Positions 7,882 to 15,382 of a stretch of DNA of 26,673 nucleotides are shown in pieces. Each line of letters opens with the position of its first letter. Position 1 is the first letter of the stretch. Location: positions 1 through 26,673 of the forward strand of contig CAYPCM010000009.1 in assembly GCA_964409225.1 (NCBI GenBank), given 5' to 3'. A model generated the notes under the pieces. It ran no database searches. It saw only the letters and a list, made by a program, of their open reading frames with translations, and was not told the DNA's origin. The DNA is from JACPXH01 sp964409225. Lineage in GTDB: Bacteria; Patescibacteriota; Minisyncoccia; JACPXH01. The position numbers and the translations under genes are program-made.

Positions 7882-8916
7882 ATGCACGATCAGGACTATA
7901 TCATCCGAACAGTAAAGAAAGTAACGCCCGCAGTCGTTTCGATTGCGATTTCTAAACATCTGGAGCCGGCAACCCTGGCTTCGCCGTTCGGTCCGTTTGC
8001 GGATTTGGGAGAATTGTTTTCTTTGCCGCGCGACGAACACGACCGCGTAAAAGTGGGCGGCGGATCGGGCTTCATCGTTTCACCCGAAGGCGCCATACTC
8101 ACCAACCGCCACGTCGTCTCCGACCCAAGCGCAACCTACACGGCGGTTATGCAAGACGGCACGCAACTAGCCGCAACCATTTTGGCGCGCGATCCGATCA
8201 ATGACGTGGCCATCTTGAAAGTGAACGCACCTAGCCCCTTGCCCGCAGTGCCGCTCGGCGATTCCGGCGCAATTGAGTTAGGGCAAACGGTCATCACCGT
8301 GGGCAACGCGCTTGGCCTTTTCCAAAACACCGTCTCCACCGGCGTGGTGTCGGGCCTGTCGCGATTTATCAATGCTGCGGCTGAATTCGGCGGACCGGCC
8401 AGCGAACTGCGCGGGCTTATCCAAACCGACGCCGCCATCAACCCGGGCAATTCCGGCGGACCTTTAGTCACGCTCAAGGGTGAAGCCATCGGCATCAACA
8501 CCGCCATTGTCTTCGGCGCGCAGAATATCGGTTTTGCCATACCCATCAATCACGCCCGTCGCGACCTAACCGATCTCAAGCGTCATGGTCGCATCAGACA
8601 GCCCTCGCTCGGTATCCGGTATGTAATCATAACCAAAGCGCTTCAGCGAGCGCAGACGCTGCCGGTGGACTATGGCGCTTGGGTCATCGGCGAAGGCACG
8701 CCCTGGGACCATGCCGTTATCCCCAACGGCCCGGCAGACGTGGCGGGCCTGCAAGAGCACGACATCATCCTTGAATGCGACAGCCGACGCATTGACGAGA
8801 TGCACCCGCTAATTGACCATATCCAGGAACGCGCAGTGGGAAACCGTGTGCAACTCAAAATCCTGCGCGGCTCTGACACGCAGGATTTTGAGGTAACTCT
8901 GGGCGAAAGACGCTAA
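7882..8916 (+). CDS. HtrA/DegP-type serine protease with one PDZ domain
   Basis: Trypsin-like quality-control protease, 344 aa. Catalytic triad from ATG 7882: His77 in TNRHVV, Asp108 in DPINDVAIL, Ser191 in NPGNSGGPL. A C-terminal PDZ domain spans roughly 240-344 (GPADVAGLQEHDIILE...). The frame could begin at 7813, but the -10 box at 7870-7875 would then lie inside the gene, and MHDQDYIIRTVKKVTPAVVSI is the normal beginning of an HtrA core. With this start there is no signal peptide or membrane segment, whereas most HtrA proteins are exported or anchored. It may be cytoplasmic or use an unrecognised route. It converges on the receiver gene at 9101-9499. Confidence 0.92.
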   Translation: MHDQDYIIRTVKKVTPAVVSIAISKHLEPATLASPFGPFADLGELFSLPRDEHDRVKVGGGSGFIVSPEGAILTNRHVVSDPSATYTAVMQDGTQLAATILARDPINDVAILKVNAPSPLPAVPLGDSGAIELGQTVITVGNALGLFQNTVSTGVVSGLSRFINAAAEFGGPASELRGLIQTDAAINPGNSGGPLVTLKGEAIGINTAIVFGAQNIGFAIPINHARRDLTDLKRHGRIRQPSLGIRYVIITKALQRAQTLPVDYGAWVIGEGTPWDHAVIPNGPADVAGLQEHDIILECDSRRIDEMHPLIDHIQERAVGNRVQLKILRGSDTQDFEVTLGERR

Positions 8917-8930
8917 CCCACCCGGATGGG

Positions 8931-9064
8931 ACTGTTCGAAAATTCCAAAATTTAGTCTTCGAGCTTGTCGAGAAGTCTAAATTTTAGCTTATAGAGCATA
9001 GCGGTTCTCGACTTCGGGACGCTAAGCGTCCCTCCGCTCGAACAGTAACGCGTTTTCGGACAGT
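8931..9064. repeat. 134-bp MITE-like palindromic element between convergent genes
   Basis: The outer inverted repeat is ACTGTTCGAAAA (8931-8942) versus TTTTCGGACAGT (9053-9064), one mismatch. An inner perfect copy, TCGAACAGT, lies at 9038-9046. Inside are the TTCGAGCTTGTCGAGAA core and a GGGACGC-TAA-GCGTCCC hairpin (9016-9032). The ends resemble those of the element at 24346-24465. It sits just after the htrA stop and could act as a two-way terminator. Confidence 0.7.
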
Positions 9065-9100
9065 ATGGTTCGGCATACGCGCCGACCGGCGCAGACGCGC

Positions 9101-9499
9101 TCAGGAACTCGCCGCGGCGCTCTGTCCTCCGGAAAAAATTTTCTTGACTGCCTCCGCCAGTTCGTTCGGCCCGTGAAGCGATTTAACCCAAAAATCCGCT
9201 GCCCCGAGCTCCTTGGCTTTGCGCGTGTTGTCCTGAGTGAGGTAGTTAGTGAGCATGACCACGGGAATATTCGCGGTTTCGGCGTCGCGCTTCAAAATAG
9301 CCAGGGCCTCAAACCCGTCTAGGCCCGGCATAACTATGTCCATCAGTATAAGATTGGGTTGCTCTGATTTCGCGAGTGCGACACCTTCTTTGCCCTCTGC
9401 GGCCAGCACCACTTCATAGCCGGCCCGTACCAGCTCTGCCTGTACCGCCTCGCGGAACGAGACGTCTTCATCGACGAGTAACACTTTGGCAGTACGCAT
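9101..9499 (-). CDS. Single-domain response regulator (receiver only)
   Basis: 132-aa CheY-like receiver with no output domain. Visible: acidic pocket DED (10-12), phospho-acceptor Asp54 in LILMDIVMPGLDG, Thr84 in VVMLTN and Lys106 in FWVKS. All phosphorylation-site residues are present. It follows the HlyD-like gene by 59 bp on the same strand and probably shares its transcript. Partner kinase unknown; the histidine kinases at 11641-13284 and 24467-25471 are candidates. Confidence 0.92.
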   Translation of the reverse strand: MRTAKVLLVDEDVSFREAVQAELVRAGYEVVLAAEGKEGVALAKSEQPNLILMDIVMPGLDGFEALAILKRDAETANIPVVMLTNYLTQDNTRKAKELGAADFWVKSLHGPNELAEAVKKIFSGGQSAAASS

Positions 9500-9558
9500 G
9501 CGTTTTGCGCTGAATACGGTTTGAAATGACTTCCTATGAAAATAAAAGCTGTCAGTGA

Positions 9559-11109
9559 CTAGGGGCCATCCTCGCGGGGGGCGATTGCCACTCCTTCCCC
9601 TAATATAAGGCCAGACAGAATTTCAGTCAACTCGTCGCCCACAAGCCCAACCTCAACCGCGCGTTCGTAAGCGCCTTGTTTACCAACCACCAGCACGGTA
9701 TGCCCATTGCCGTTTTCTGTCACTGCCGCATTGGGCACGGCCACGGCCTTCGGCTTCTCCAGCTCAAGGGAAACAACGGCCAGTGTGCCAAGCGCGACAT
9801 CTCGACGATCAGGCACGCTGACGTTGAGCGAGTAGAGACCCGACTGTGCGCTGTTCACTGCCAAAACCTTTTGAGTGAAGACCTGTTCGCCCGTCACCTG
9901 CGGGAAACGCACCAGAACCTCCTGGTTCGGTTGCGGCGAAGCGTCGCCGGACCAAGACGCTTCGGCAGAAACCTGTCGTTCACGCACGTCTAGAATTGTA
10001 AGCACCGGGGTAGCCGCAGCCAGAAACTGCCCCGCTGCCCTCGCCACCGACATAATCACGCCCGCAACCGGCGCTCGAATAAATGTTTTGGCAAACTCGC
10101 TTTCCGCGCGCACCGCATTGGCCCGAGCCCCCAGCACCACGGCTTCGGCCGCAATCACCTCCTCGGGCCTGACCGGCGTTTTCAGCCGCGCCACTCGCGC
10201 CTCGGCTTCGTGTAAGATCGCAGTTTGCACATCTACCGCCGCCTTGGCGTTCGCCACGGCCGCTTCTTCTTCCGCGACTGCGGCCTGATACGCGCGCAAA
10301 CGTTCGGTGTTATCCGACCGGGAAACATCCGGCACGTCAATCGTCCACTCGTCGCCAGTAGCGATGGTGCCGACAACGCTAAACTGAATGGCCACTCCAG
10401 CCGTGCCCACAGGCGTTGGGGCAATGCGACTTATGGGGATGGCGGTGGCGGTCTCAAGGCCGCTTACGTCGTAAAAACTTGAACTGACGATTTTCACGCG
10501 GTAACTTCCCTCCACAGTGCCAGTGTGGATCCCGGAGACAACGGGGATGGCGGTGGAGGTGTTGGCGGTACTCGGCTTGGCCGAAGACGGATCGCCGAGG
10601 TAGGCGCGACGAGCCTTGGCCGTGGCCGCGGTTTGCGCCACGCGCACGGCCTCAAGATTGGCTTTAGCACTCTGAAGTTCCTGACGAGTTCGTTCCAGCG
10701 TGGCTTCGGCCAAAGCAACGTCTTCGGCCGCCGACCCTCGACGCAAGACGGCGAGTTTTGCTTGAGCGGACTTCACTGCCGCCTGCGCATCAAGCAGCTC
10801 GCTGCGCAATTTAGAGTTTTCAAGTTCGGCGAGCACCTGACCTTCGCGCACCACATGATCGCCCTCTCTTACGGTCAAGCGTCGAAGCGTGCCCGGAATA
10901 GAAAAAGACAAAGGCAGATCGGTGGTGGCTACCACATGCCCCTCTGCCACCACCGTGCGCCTAACCGCCGCCAGCTCAACGCTAGCAGTAATATAAGCGA
11001 CTGGCGAGGATCGCTTCTTTTGCCACCAGCCAAGCCCGAACATGCCGGCAGCGATAAGTATGCCCAGCAAAACGTATCTAGCCGGAATGATGTCGGCAAA
11101 TGCCCGCAT
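9559..11109 (-). CDS. HlyD/MacA-like membrane fusion (adaptor) protein with an inserted domain
   Basis: 516-aa protein with one N-terminal membrane anchor (~11-28), a split biotinyl-lipoyl-like hairpin (VREGDHVVREGQVLAELE, ~79-97, and TFIRAPVAGVIMSVARAAG, ~342-360), a long alpha-hairpin (~100-172 and ~262-340) and C-terminal beta-barrel and membrane-proximal parts. Adaptors of this kind link an inner-membrane pump to an exit route. Between the two helical arms is an insert (~173-262) of beta character (GTVEGSYRVKIVSS...GDEWTIDVPD). It recalls small beta domains of surface proteins and is not standard. No ABC or RND pump gene is adjacent. Start at ATG 11109, with AGGA about 9 nt upstream. Confidence 0.82.
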   Translation of the reverse strand: MRAFADIIPARYVLLGILIAAGMFGLGWWQKKRSSPVAYITASVELAAVRRTVVAEGHVVATTDLPLSFSIPGTLRRLTVREGDHVVREGQVLAELENSKLRSELLDAQAAVKSAQAKLAVLRRGSAAEDVALAEATLERTRQELQSAKANLEAVRVAQTAATAKARRAYLGDPSSAKPSTANTSTAIPVVSGIHTGTVEGSYRVKIVSSSFYDVSGLETATAIPISRIAPTPVGTAGVAIQFSVVGTIATGDEWTIDVPDVSRSDNTERLRAYQAAVAEEEAAVANAKAAVDVQTAILHEAEARVARLKTPVRPEEVIAAEAVVLGARANAVRAESEFAKTFIRAPVAGVIMSVARAAGQFLAAATPVLTILDVRERQVSAEASWSGDASPQPNQEVLVRFPQVTGEQVFTQKVLAVNSAQSGLYSLNVSVPDRRDVALGTLAVVSLELEKPKAVAVPNAAVTENGNGHTVLVVGKQGAYERAVEVGLVGDELTEILSGLILGEGVAIAPREDGP

Positions 11110-11126
11110 AGGCGAAAATCCTACTC

Positions 11127-11154
11127 ACCATAGCTAAAACAATGGAGGTGTCAA
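11127..11154 (-). promoter_or_regulatory. Promoter of the HlyD-like gene, -35 supplied by the MITE end
   Basis: On the minus strand a perfect TTGACA (11154-11149) and TATGGT (11132-11127) are separated by 16 bp, giving a start near 11120. The last base of the MITE terminal repeat forms part of the TTGACA, so the element provides or abuts the promoter. Confidence 0.5.
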
Positions 11155-11265
11155 CCCCGTTAGAAGTCTGAGCAGTGTCTTCCAAAAAAGTAAACGCAAG
11201 CCGTTAGGCGGCTTCGCCTTTAGATCTCCACAATAGATTGTCAAGCTATGGACTTCTAACGGGGT
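11154..11265. mobile_element. MITE-like element, copy 1 (112 bp)
   Basis: Bounded by a perfect 15-bp inverted repeat, ACCCCGTTAGAAGTC (11154-11168) and GACTTCTAACGGGGT (11251-11265). The interior carries a CCGTTAGGCGGCTTCGCC segment and CAATAGATTGTCAAGC. No coding capacity. A near-identical copy in opposite orientation is at 11528-11641. Confidence 0.8.
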
Positions 11266-11293
11266 CAACCCCGTTGCCTTCATTTCGCTTGTG

Positions 11294-11365
11294 GGTGCCC
11301 GAAGGGAATCGAACCCTCGTCACCGCGGCCACAGCGCGGCGCTTTACCACTAAGCTACGGGCACC
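11294..11365 (-). tRNA. tRNA-His (GTG)
   Basis: Acceptor GTGCCCG (11364-11358) pairs with CGGGCAC (11301-11295). The diagnostic extra G(-1) at 11365 faces discriminator C at 11294. Anticodon stem CCGCG/CGCGG with loop CTGTGGC, anticodon GTG. T-arm GAGGGTTCGATTCCCTT. Confidence 0.95.
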
Positions 11366-11368
11366 ATG

Positions 11369-11440
11369 CGCCCCCGGCAGGAATCGAACCCACATCAAGG
11401 GCTTAGAACGCCCCTGTTCTATCCATTGAACTACGGGGGC
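11369..11440 (-). tRNA. tRNA-Arg (TCT)
   Basis: Acceptor GCCCCCG (11440-11434) pairs with CGGGGGC (11376-11370), discriminator G. Anticodon loop GTTCTAA gives TCT. T-arm GTGGGTTCGATTCCTGC. It is 3 nt from tRNA-His and probably co-transcribed. No encoded CCA. Confidence 0.92.
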
Positions 11441-11450
11441 AACTTTGGCA

Positions 11451-11492
11451 GGCGGGGAAGACCGCTGCTCTATCCATTGAGCTACGAGGGGC
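11451..11492 (-). pseudogene. 5' fragment of a tRNA gene
   Basis: Minus strand from 11492 reads GCCCCTCGTAGCTCAATGGATAGAGC, i.e. a full acceptor 5' strand and D-arm. The sequence then becomes AGCGGTCTTCCCCGCC with no anticodon arm, T-arm or acceptor 3' strand before tRNA-Arg(TCT) begins. The D-arm resembles the neighbouring Arg tRNAs. Likely a broken tRNA gene left by recombination near the MITE copies. Confidence 0.6.
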
Positions 11493-11527
11493 CAACCCCA
11501 TTTTTGCAGCGAATCGCCGTACGGTCA

Positions 11528-11641
11528 ACCCCGTTAGAAGTCCATAGCTTGACAATCTATTGTGGAGATCTAAAGGCGAAGCCGCCTAACGGCTTGCGTT
11601 TACTTTTTTTTGGAAGACACTGCTTAGACTTCTAACGGGGT
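11528..11641. mobile_element. MITE-like element, copy 2 (114 bp, inverted)
   Basis: Same 15-bp terminal inverted repeats (11528-11542 and 11627-11641) and the same interior as copy 1, in reverse orientation. Small differences include a longer T-run (tactttttttt). Its right end overlaps the stop codon of the histidine kinase gene (TGA, 11643-11641). Confidence 0.8.
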
Positions 11642-13284
11642 CAAGATTTCTGAACCGGCAACTCTACGAAAAAGGTGCTGCCTTGCTCTAACCCGGGCGA
11701 TTCAGCCCAGATGCGACCGCCGTGATCTTCGACCACGCGCCGGGCAAAATAAAGCCCGATGCCCATGCCGTCTGCACGCACGTTCTTGGCTGCCTCGGTA
11801 CGGGTGAACTTATTGAAAAGACGGGGGATGTCTTCTGCGGCGATGCCAATGCCTTCATCTCGCACCGAAAGACGCGCATACGATTTCCGATCGCGTTGAA
11901 CCTCCTCCAGGCGCACCACCACCTCTCCGGTTGGTGAGTACTTAACTGCATTGTCAATGAGATTCATCACCACTTCATAAAGTTTCTCAAAATCAGCCCG
12001 AACGGCTAAGGAAGACGCGAGGGTGCTATCGTATCGAATGGCCGTCCACTTCTCTTCTGCGCTTTCCCTAAACAGCCCCAATACTTTCTCCACAACGTCC
12101 GCAAACGCCACCGACCCGAAGTTATACGTAAGCTTGCCGGATTCAATGCGCGACAAATTCATCAGGTCAGTCACAAGCCGAATCAACTGCTCGGCCGAAG
12201 CCAGAACGTTGCCGAGTGATTTTTTGACCTCGGCGCTCATTTCACCATACGAACCCTCAAGGATCATGGACAAGTACCCACGAATAACAGCCAAAGGCGA
12301 CCGGAGCTGGTGAGACGCAAGCGAAATGAATTCGGATTTCAATCGGTCAAGCTCCTTAAGCTTTTCGTTGGCCGCAGCCAATTCCTTGGTCAGTACCTCA
12401 AGGCGCTGGCGCTGTTCGACTTCTTTCATGACACTCCGCACCAACAAAACTCCAAATACCACCATCGCCCCGAGAATTAAAGTTTCGATAAGACGCTCCT
12501 GCGCTGATTCGGCCGCAAAAATACGCGCAAAGAGCACCGTCCAAATGACCACGACAAGGGCTTGAGCCGCCACCACGCGCAAGTTGAACAAGTGGTAGCG
12601 CACAATCGCGTACGCGGTCATGCCGAGAAAGACAAGGATGTATATGGGAATGAAAGAAACGAAAAATCCCGACTTAAATACAATAATGGGGACTAGAATA
12701 GTGGAGATGATAAAAAACAGCATGAGGGAGATGCCAGCAAGCACGAGTCGCAACTGCTCCCGCCGCTCGCCCTGCGCGTGTCGAAACTTCTGGACAAGAT
12801 AATAGATCGCAAGCACGCTGAACAACGTCGAAAGGACAGCGAACGGTATAAAGCCGAGGCCGGTTTTAATGGCAATAGTTCCATTGACGATTTCCGCTTC
12901 GGTGAAGGCGTAGGGAGAAATGTTTACCACCATCATGAAAAGCGTCGCGGCTATGATGGTCGACACTGCTTCGCGCTTCAGCTGAAACCGTTCCTCTGGA
13001 AAGGTATGGGCGAATAGAAAGAATAAAGCGCTCATTGGCGCAGCAAAAAAGATGCCTAGACGGGTGAGAAGAAGTGTATCTGCGGCGAATTTGGGAAAAT
13101 ACGCGATATACGTTGCAGACCAAAAAATAATAAAAATACTGAGCAGTACGAACATTTTGTTCGTCGAACTCTTTGGATTATTGCGATACACCGAAAACGC
13201 CAGCAGCGAATCGATAACGATCGCGCTTACAAGAAGAGTCATCCCTAGGGTGGGCGCAAAAATCTGGACGAACGGCGAACCCAT
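11641..13284 (-). CDS. Membrane histidine kinase with multi-TM (7TM-type) sensor region
   Basis: 547 aa. Residues ~10-285 hold about eight hydrophobic segments resembling the N-terminal 7TM region of histidine kinases (KMFVLLSIFIIFWS, then PMSALFFLFAHTFP). They are followed by a coiled linker (~286-315) and a cytoplasmic kinase core: His325 in SLASHQLRSPLAVIRGYL, N-box NLIDNAVKYS (Asn445), G1 DEGIGI (477-), F-box LFNKF and G2 GMGIG (506-510). All catalytic boxes are intact. It starts 8 bp after the nitroreductase-methyltransferase gene and must share its transcript. The sensor type fits a membrane-soluble or small ligand, possibly the product of the neighbouring genes (inference). The stop codon lies inside the MITE copy 2 terminal repeat. 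Confidence 0.92.
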   Translation of the reverse strand: MGSPFVQIFAPTLGMTLLVSAIVIDSLLAFSVYRNNPKSSTNKMFVLLSIFIIFWSATYIAYFPKFAADTLLLTRLGIFFAAPMSALFFLFAHTFPEERFQLKREAVSTIIAATLFMMVVNISPYAFTEAEIVNGTIAIKTGLGFIPFAVLSTLFSVLAIYYLVQKFRHAQGERREQLRLVLAGISLMLFFIISTILVPIIVFKSGFFVSFIPIYILVFLGMTAYAIVRYHLFNLRVVAAQALVVVIWTVLFARIFAAESAQERLIETLILGAMVVFGVLLVRSVMKEVEQRQRLEVLTKELAAANEKLKELDRLKSEFISLASHQLRSPLAVIRGYLSMILEGSYGEMSAEVKKSLGNVLASAEQLIRLVTDLMNLSRIESGKLTYNFGSVAFADVVEKVLGLFRESAEEKWTAIRYDSTLASSLAVRADFEKLYEVVMNLIDNAVKYSPTGEVVVRLEEVQRDRKSYARLSVRDEGIGIAAEDIPRLFNKFTRTEAAKNVRADGMGIGLYFARRVVEDHGGRIWAESPGLEQGSTFFVELPVQKS

Positions 13285-13292
13285 AACCTTTA

Positions 13293-15323
13293 TTATTTCG
13301 GAAAGGCGACGTTCCGCTCCCGGAGATACGTGCCAATTTTAAAAAATGACAGGGAATCTCCTCGGTAACGTGCCTGCACCATTTGCTTTGACAAATACCG
13401 CAAGTCTGAAAATATAGTCGCGTTGAGGAGTACCGGGGAATGCCATACGGTAAACGTTTGAGGGATCATAACAAGCCAACTCCGGTACCCATCGTACTCA
13501 AGCATATGCGGCGCAGTGCGCATTATCACCGCATCAAGATCTTCTTTCTGGCGTTCTCCTAGGTGATGTTTGAAGAGCGAATTAAAAATGAGGTCCAAGG
13601 CGCGTGGGGCAAACTGATTTGATAGACTCAGTACTTCATTCTGACACATGATCACAACGTACTGGTGTTGCGCAGAGCGTTTAAGCTGCGCAAGAAGCCC
13701 CTCGCCGAGCGTATGCACTTCGTGGAACTCGAGCCACGGCGCGACATCACGGAGATTCTCTCGAGCGAGCTCGCGCGCCACCGGCGACTGATCGAGTCCC
13801 ACAAAAACGACCTGCTCTGAGTGCGCGTTCGCTTGGAGCTGACGAATAACCTGTCGTTCCACTTCCATCCCGCCACAGCCAAGATTTGCGATAACGAGAG
13901 GCCTGTTTTCTCTCGCGATCCATTCCACGATCCGGGTGACAAGTGGAGTGATTAACCCGGGGAACTTCTTCTTCTCAACTGCAACGAGCTGCCTATGCAT
14001 CTCTCGTTCCCAGTAGGGAAGAGGCATGTCAGCAAGCTCAAGGAGTCTCTCCCCTTCGATCTTCGGCGCCCGACCAACGAGCCACCGACAGTAGGTGACC
14101 GGATTGGCAATAGCACGGAAGAACGCCGCGTTTTCTTCGACGGCGTACTGATTGGCGAAGGCAGAATCTCCGCGTAAACTTTCGAGATCATCTACGATCC
14201 GGGCGATGATCGCCTTGCGACTTCTTGATCCCAACGGCGTACGCCCTGGATCATTCGTCTCAGAAATATCTGGCGGCAACTTGCTAGAACGCGCTGACGG
14301 CCCACCGCTGTAGCCGACTCGAAAAATCATCGCGATGGTGCCACGCTCAATGCCTGCGACCTCTCGTATGCGCGCTTCGGCTCTGCGGACAAGCTCTATT
14401 TGATATGGAGCGAGCGCCTCTGCTTCGCCCACAGCCACTCGCTGGCCAAGATAGGCAACCGCAGTAATAGGTTGCAGGCTCAAACCGAGTTTCGTCGCCG
14501 TAAGCCACACCCGCTGTAAGGCCTGGCCAGCGCGAAGAAACCCAACATCACCATCGCCGTCTATTGCAATGACGCCGATGGCCGAGGCAGTGGCGTAGAG
14601 TTTTGCAGTTTGGGAAGCAAGAAATCGCGCCGCGCCAAGACGATTTAATGCGCTGACAATCGGCCAGTGACGAAACAACCGAAACATGGCTCGTTGAGGT
14701 GGGACGAGTTCCAGTGTACGAATATAGAGACCCGGAGTCGTACGCTCCTCGGCCCGCGTCCAGCGGATGCTCTTAAAAATACCGTCGTGAATCGTCCGGT
14801 TTTCGAGGATAAGCCGGTCGCTTACGCTGATGGCCGCTGCCAGCAGGCCAACGCGTTGTCGTTCTTCAACGAGATGCGTGGTGAGGCCGGATACGCCTTG
14901 CGATGCGGCCAGGAGCGCCTCACGGTGTTCGGCCAGGAGAGGCCGGGGTTCGTATGGTTTTCTGTTTGTGGCGCGCCGCTCGACAAACGGCAAAAGCGGA
15001 TCTTCTCGGATCGCGGTCGGCGCAAACTCAACACGCGCGGTACAGTCCGAGTCCCCCGGTATGGGAAAAGGAGTCGCCTCGGCCACCAAGCCGAACGACG
15101 GCGCAATGACAACGATGTTTTCAAGCACCGCGCCGTGCGCGAGGAATGAGCCGCGCTGCCGAAAATTATAAAGTGACGCATCGCGTTCGGACATGTTATA
15201 AAGGAAAAGTGCGCCCCCCCGAACCACAAAACGCCAGGGCTGAGCATTGTCGCCCGAGGGGGCCAGGACCGCGATCTCTAAGATGTGCCGGACGTTATCG
15301 GAAAAGGATGGCGTAGTAAACAC
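13293..15323 (-). CDS. Nitroreductase-fold protein fused to a SAM methyltransferase domain
   Basis: 676 aa from GTG 15323. The N-terminal part (~5-340) is an FMN-type nitroreductase of the Acg/Rv1355c-like kind (LEIAVLAPSGDNAQPWRF; RAGQALQRVWLTATKLGLS; closing FRVGYSGGPSARSS). A linker (~345-465) is unrecognised. The C-terminal part (~470-676) has a class I methyltransferase motif I (LVIANLGCGGMEVE) and an acidic strand-2 end (VFVGLDQSP). An in-frame ATG at 15353 would lie upstream of a TGGTATAAT box whose predicted +1 is the G of GTG 15323, so I choose the leaderless GTG. It follows a strong terminator and is coupled to the histidine kinase. The substrate is unknown. Acg-family members often have atypical FMN sites and some may store or sense flavin rather than reduce nitro groups. 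Confidence 0.85.
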   Translation of the reverse strand: MFTTPSFSDNVRHILEIAVLAPSGDNAQPWRFVVRGGALFLYNMSERDASLYNFRQRGSFLAHGAVLENIVVIAPSFGLVAEATPFPIPGDSDCTARVEFAPTAIREDPLLPFVERRATNRKPYEPRPLLAEHREALLAASQGVSGLTTHLVEERQRVGLLAAAISVSDRLILENRTIHDGIFKSIRWTRAEERTTPGLYIRTLELVPPQRAMFRLFRHWPIVSALNRLGAARFLASQTAKLYATASAIGVIAIDGDGDVGFLRAGQALQRVWLTATKLGLSLQPITAVAYLGQRVAVGEAEALAPYQIELVRRAEARIREVAGIERGTIAMIFRVGYSGGPSARSSKLPPDISETNDPGRTPLGSRSRKAIIARIVDDLESLRGDSAFANQYAVEENAAFFRAIANPVTYCRWLVGRAPKIEGERLLELADMPLPYWEREMHRQLVAVEKKKFPGLITPLVTRIVEWIARENRPLVIANLGCGGMEVERQVIRQLQANAHSEQVVFVGLDQSPVARELARENLRDVAPWLEFHEVHTLGEGLLAQLKRSAQHQYVVIMCQNEVLSLSNQFAPRALDLIFNSLFKHHLGERQKEDLDAVIMRTAPHMLEYDGYRSWLVMIPQTFTVWHSPVLLNATIFSDLRYLSKQMVQARYRGDSLSFFKIGTYLRERNVAFPK

Positions 15324-15329
15324 GGTCTC

Positions 15330-15338
15330 ATTATACCA
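15330..15338 (-). promoter_or_regulatory. Near-consensus extended -10 promoter for the nitroreductase-kinase operon
   Basis: TGGTATAAT on the minus strand is a perfect TGnTATAAT. The hexamer (15335-15330) ends 6 nt before GTG 15323, predicting a leaderless transcript. The -35 region (TCCTTT) is poor, as expected for an extended -10 promoter. It overlaps the end of the upstream terminator tail. Confidence 0.7.
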
Positions 15339-15347
15339 GCCGCGCTG

Positions 15348-15382
15348 AAACAAAAGGAGGGCACGGATACTCCCGTGCCCTC
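15348..15382 (-). terminator. Rho-independent terminator after the GNAT-like gene
   Basis: GAGGGCACGG (15382-15373) and CCGTGCCCTC (15366-15357) form a perfect 10-bp stem with a 6-nt loop, followed by CTTTTGTTT. The stem abuts the TAA stop (15385-15383). It splits the cluster into two transcription units. Confidence 0.88.

Noticed and set aside
7453..7915. Open frames over the tRNA group (7453-7791 minus, 7712-7915 plus)
   Set aside because: They are translations of tRNA genes, with the typical false 'GSSVVERLLGKKEVEGPIPSLG' type of product.
11238..11635. Open frames across tRNA-His/Arg and MITE copy 2
   Set aside because: Structural RNA and repeat sequence; no coding signal.
15321..15353. 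ATG 15353 as the nitroreductase start
   Set aside because: It lies upstream of the TGGTATAAT box; promoter geometry and domain start favour GTG 15323.
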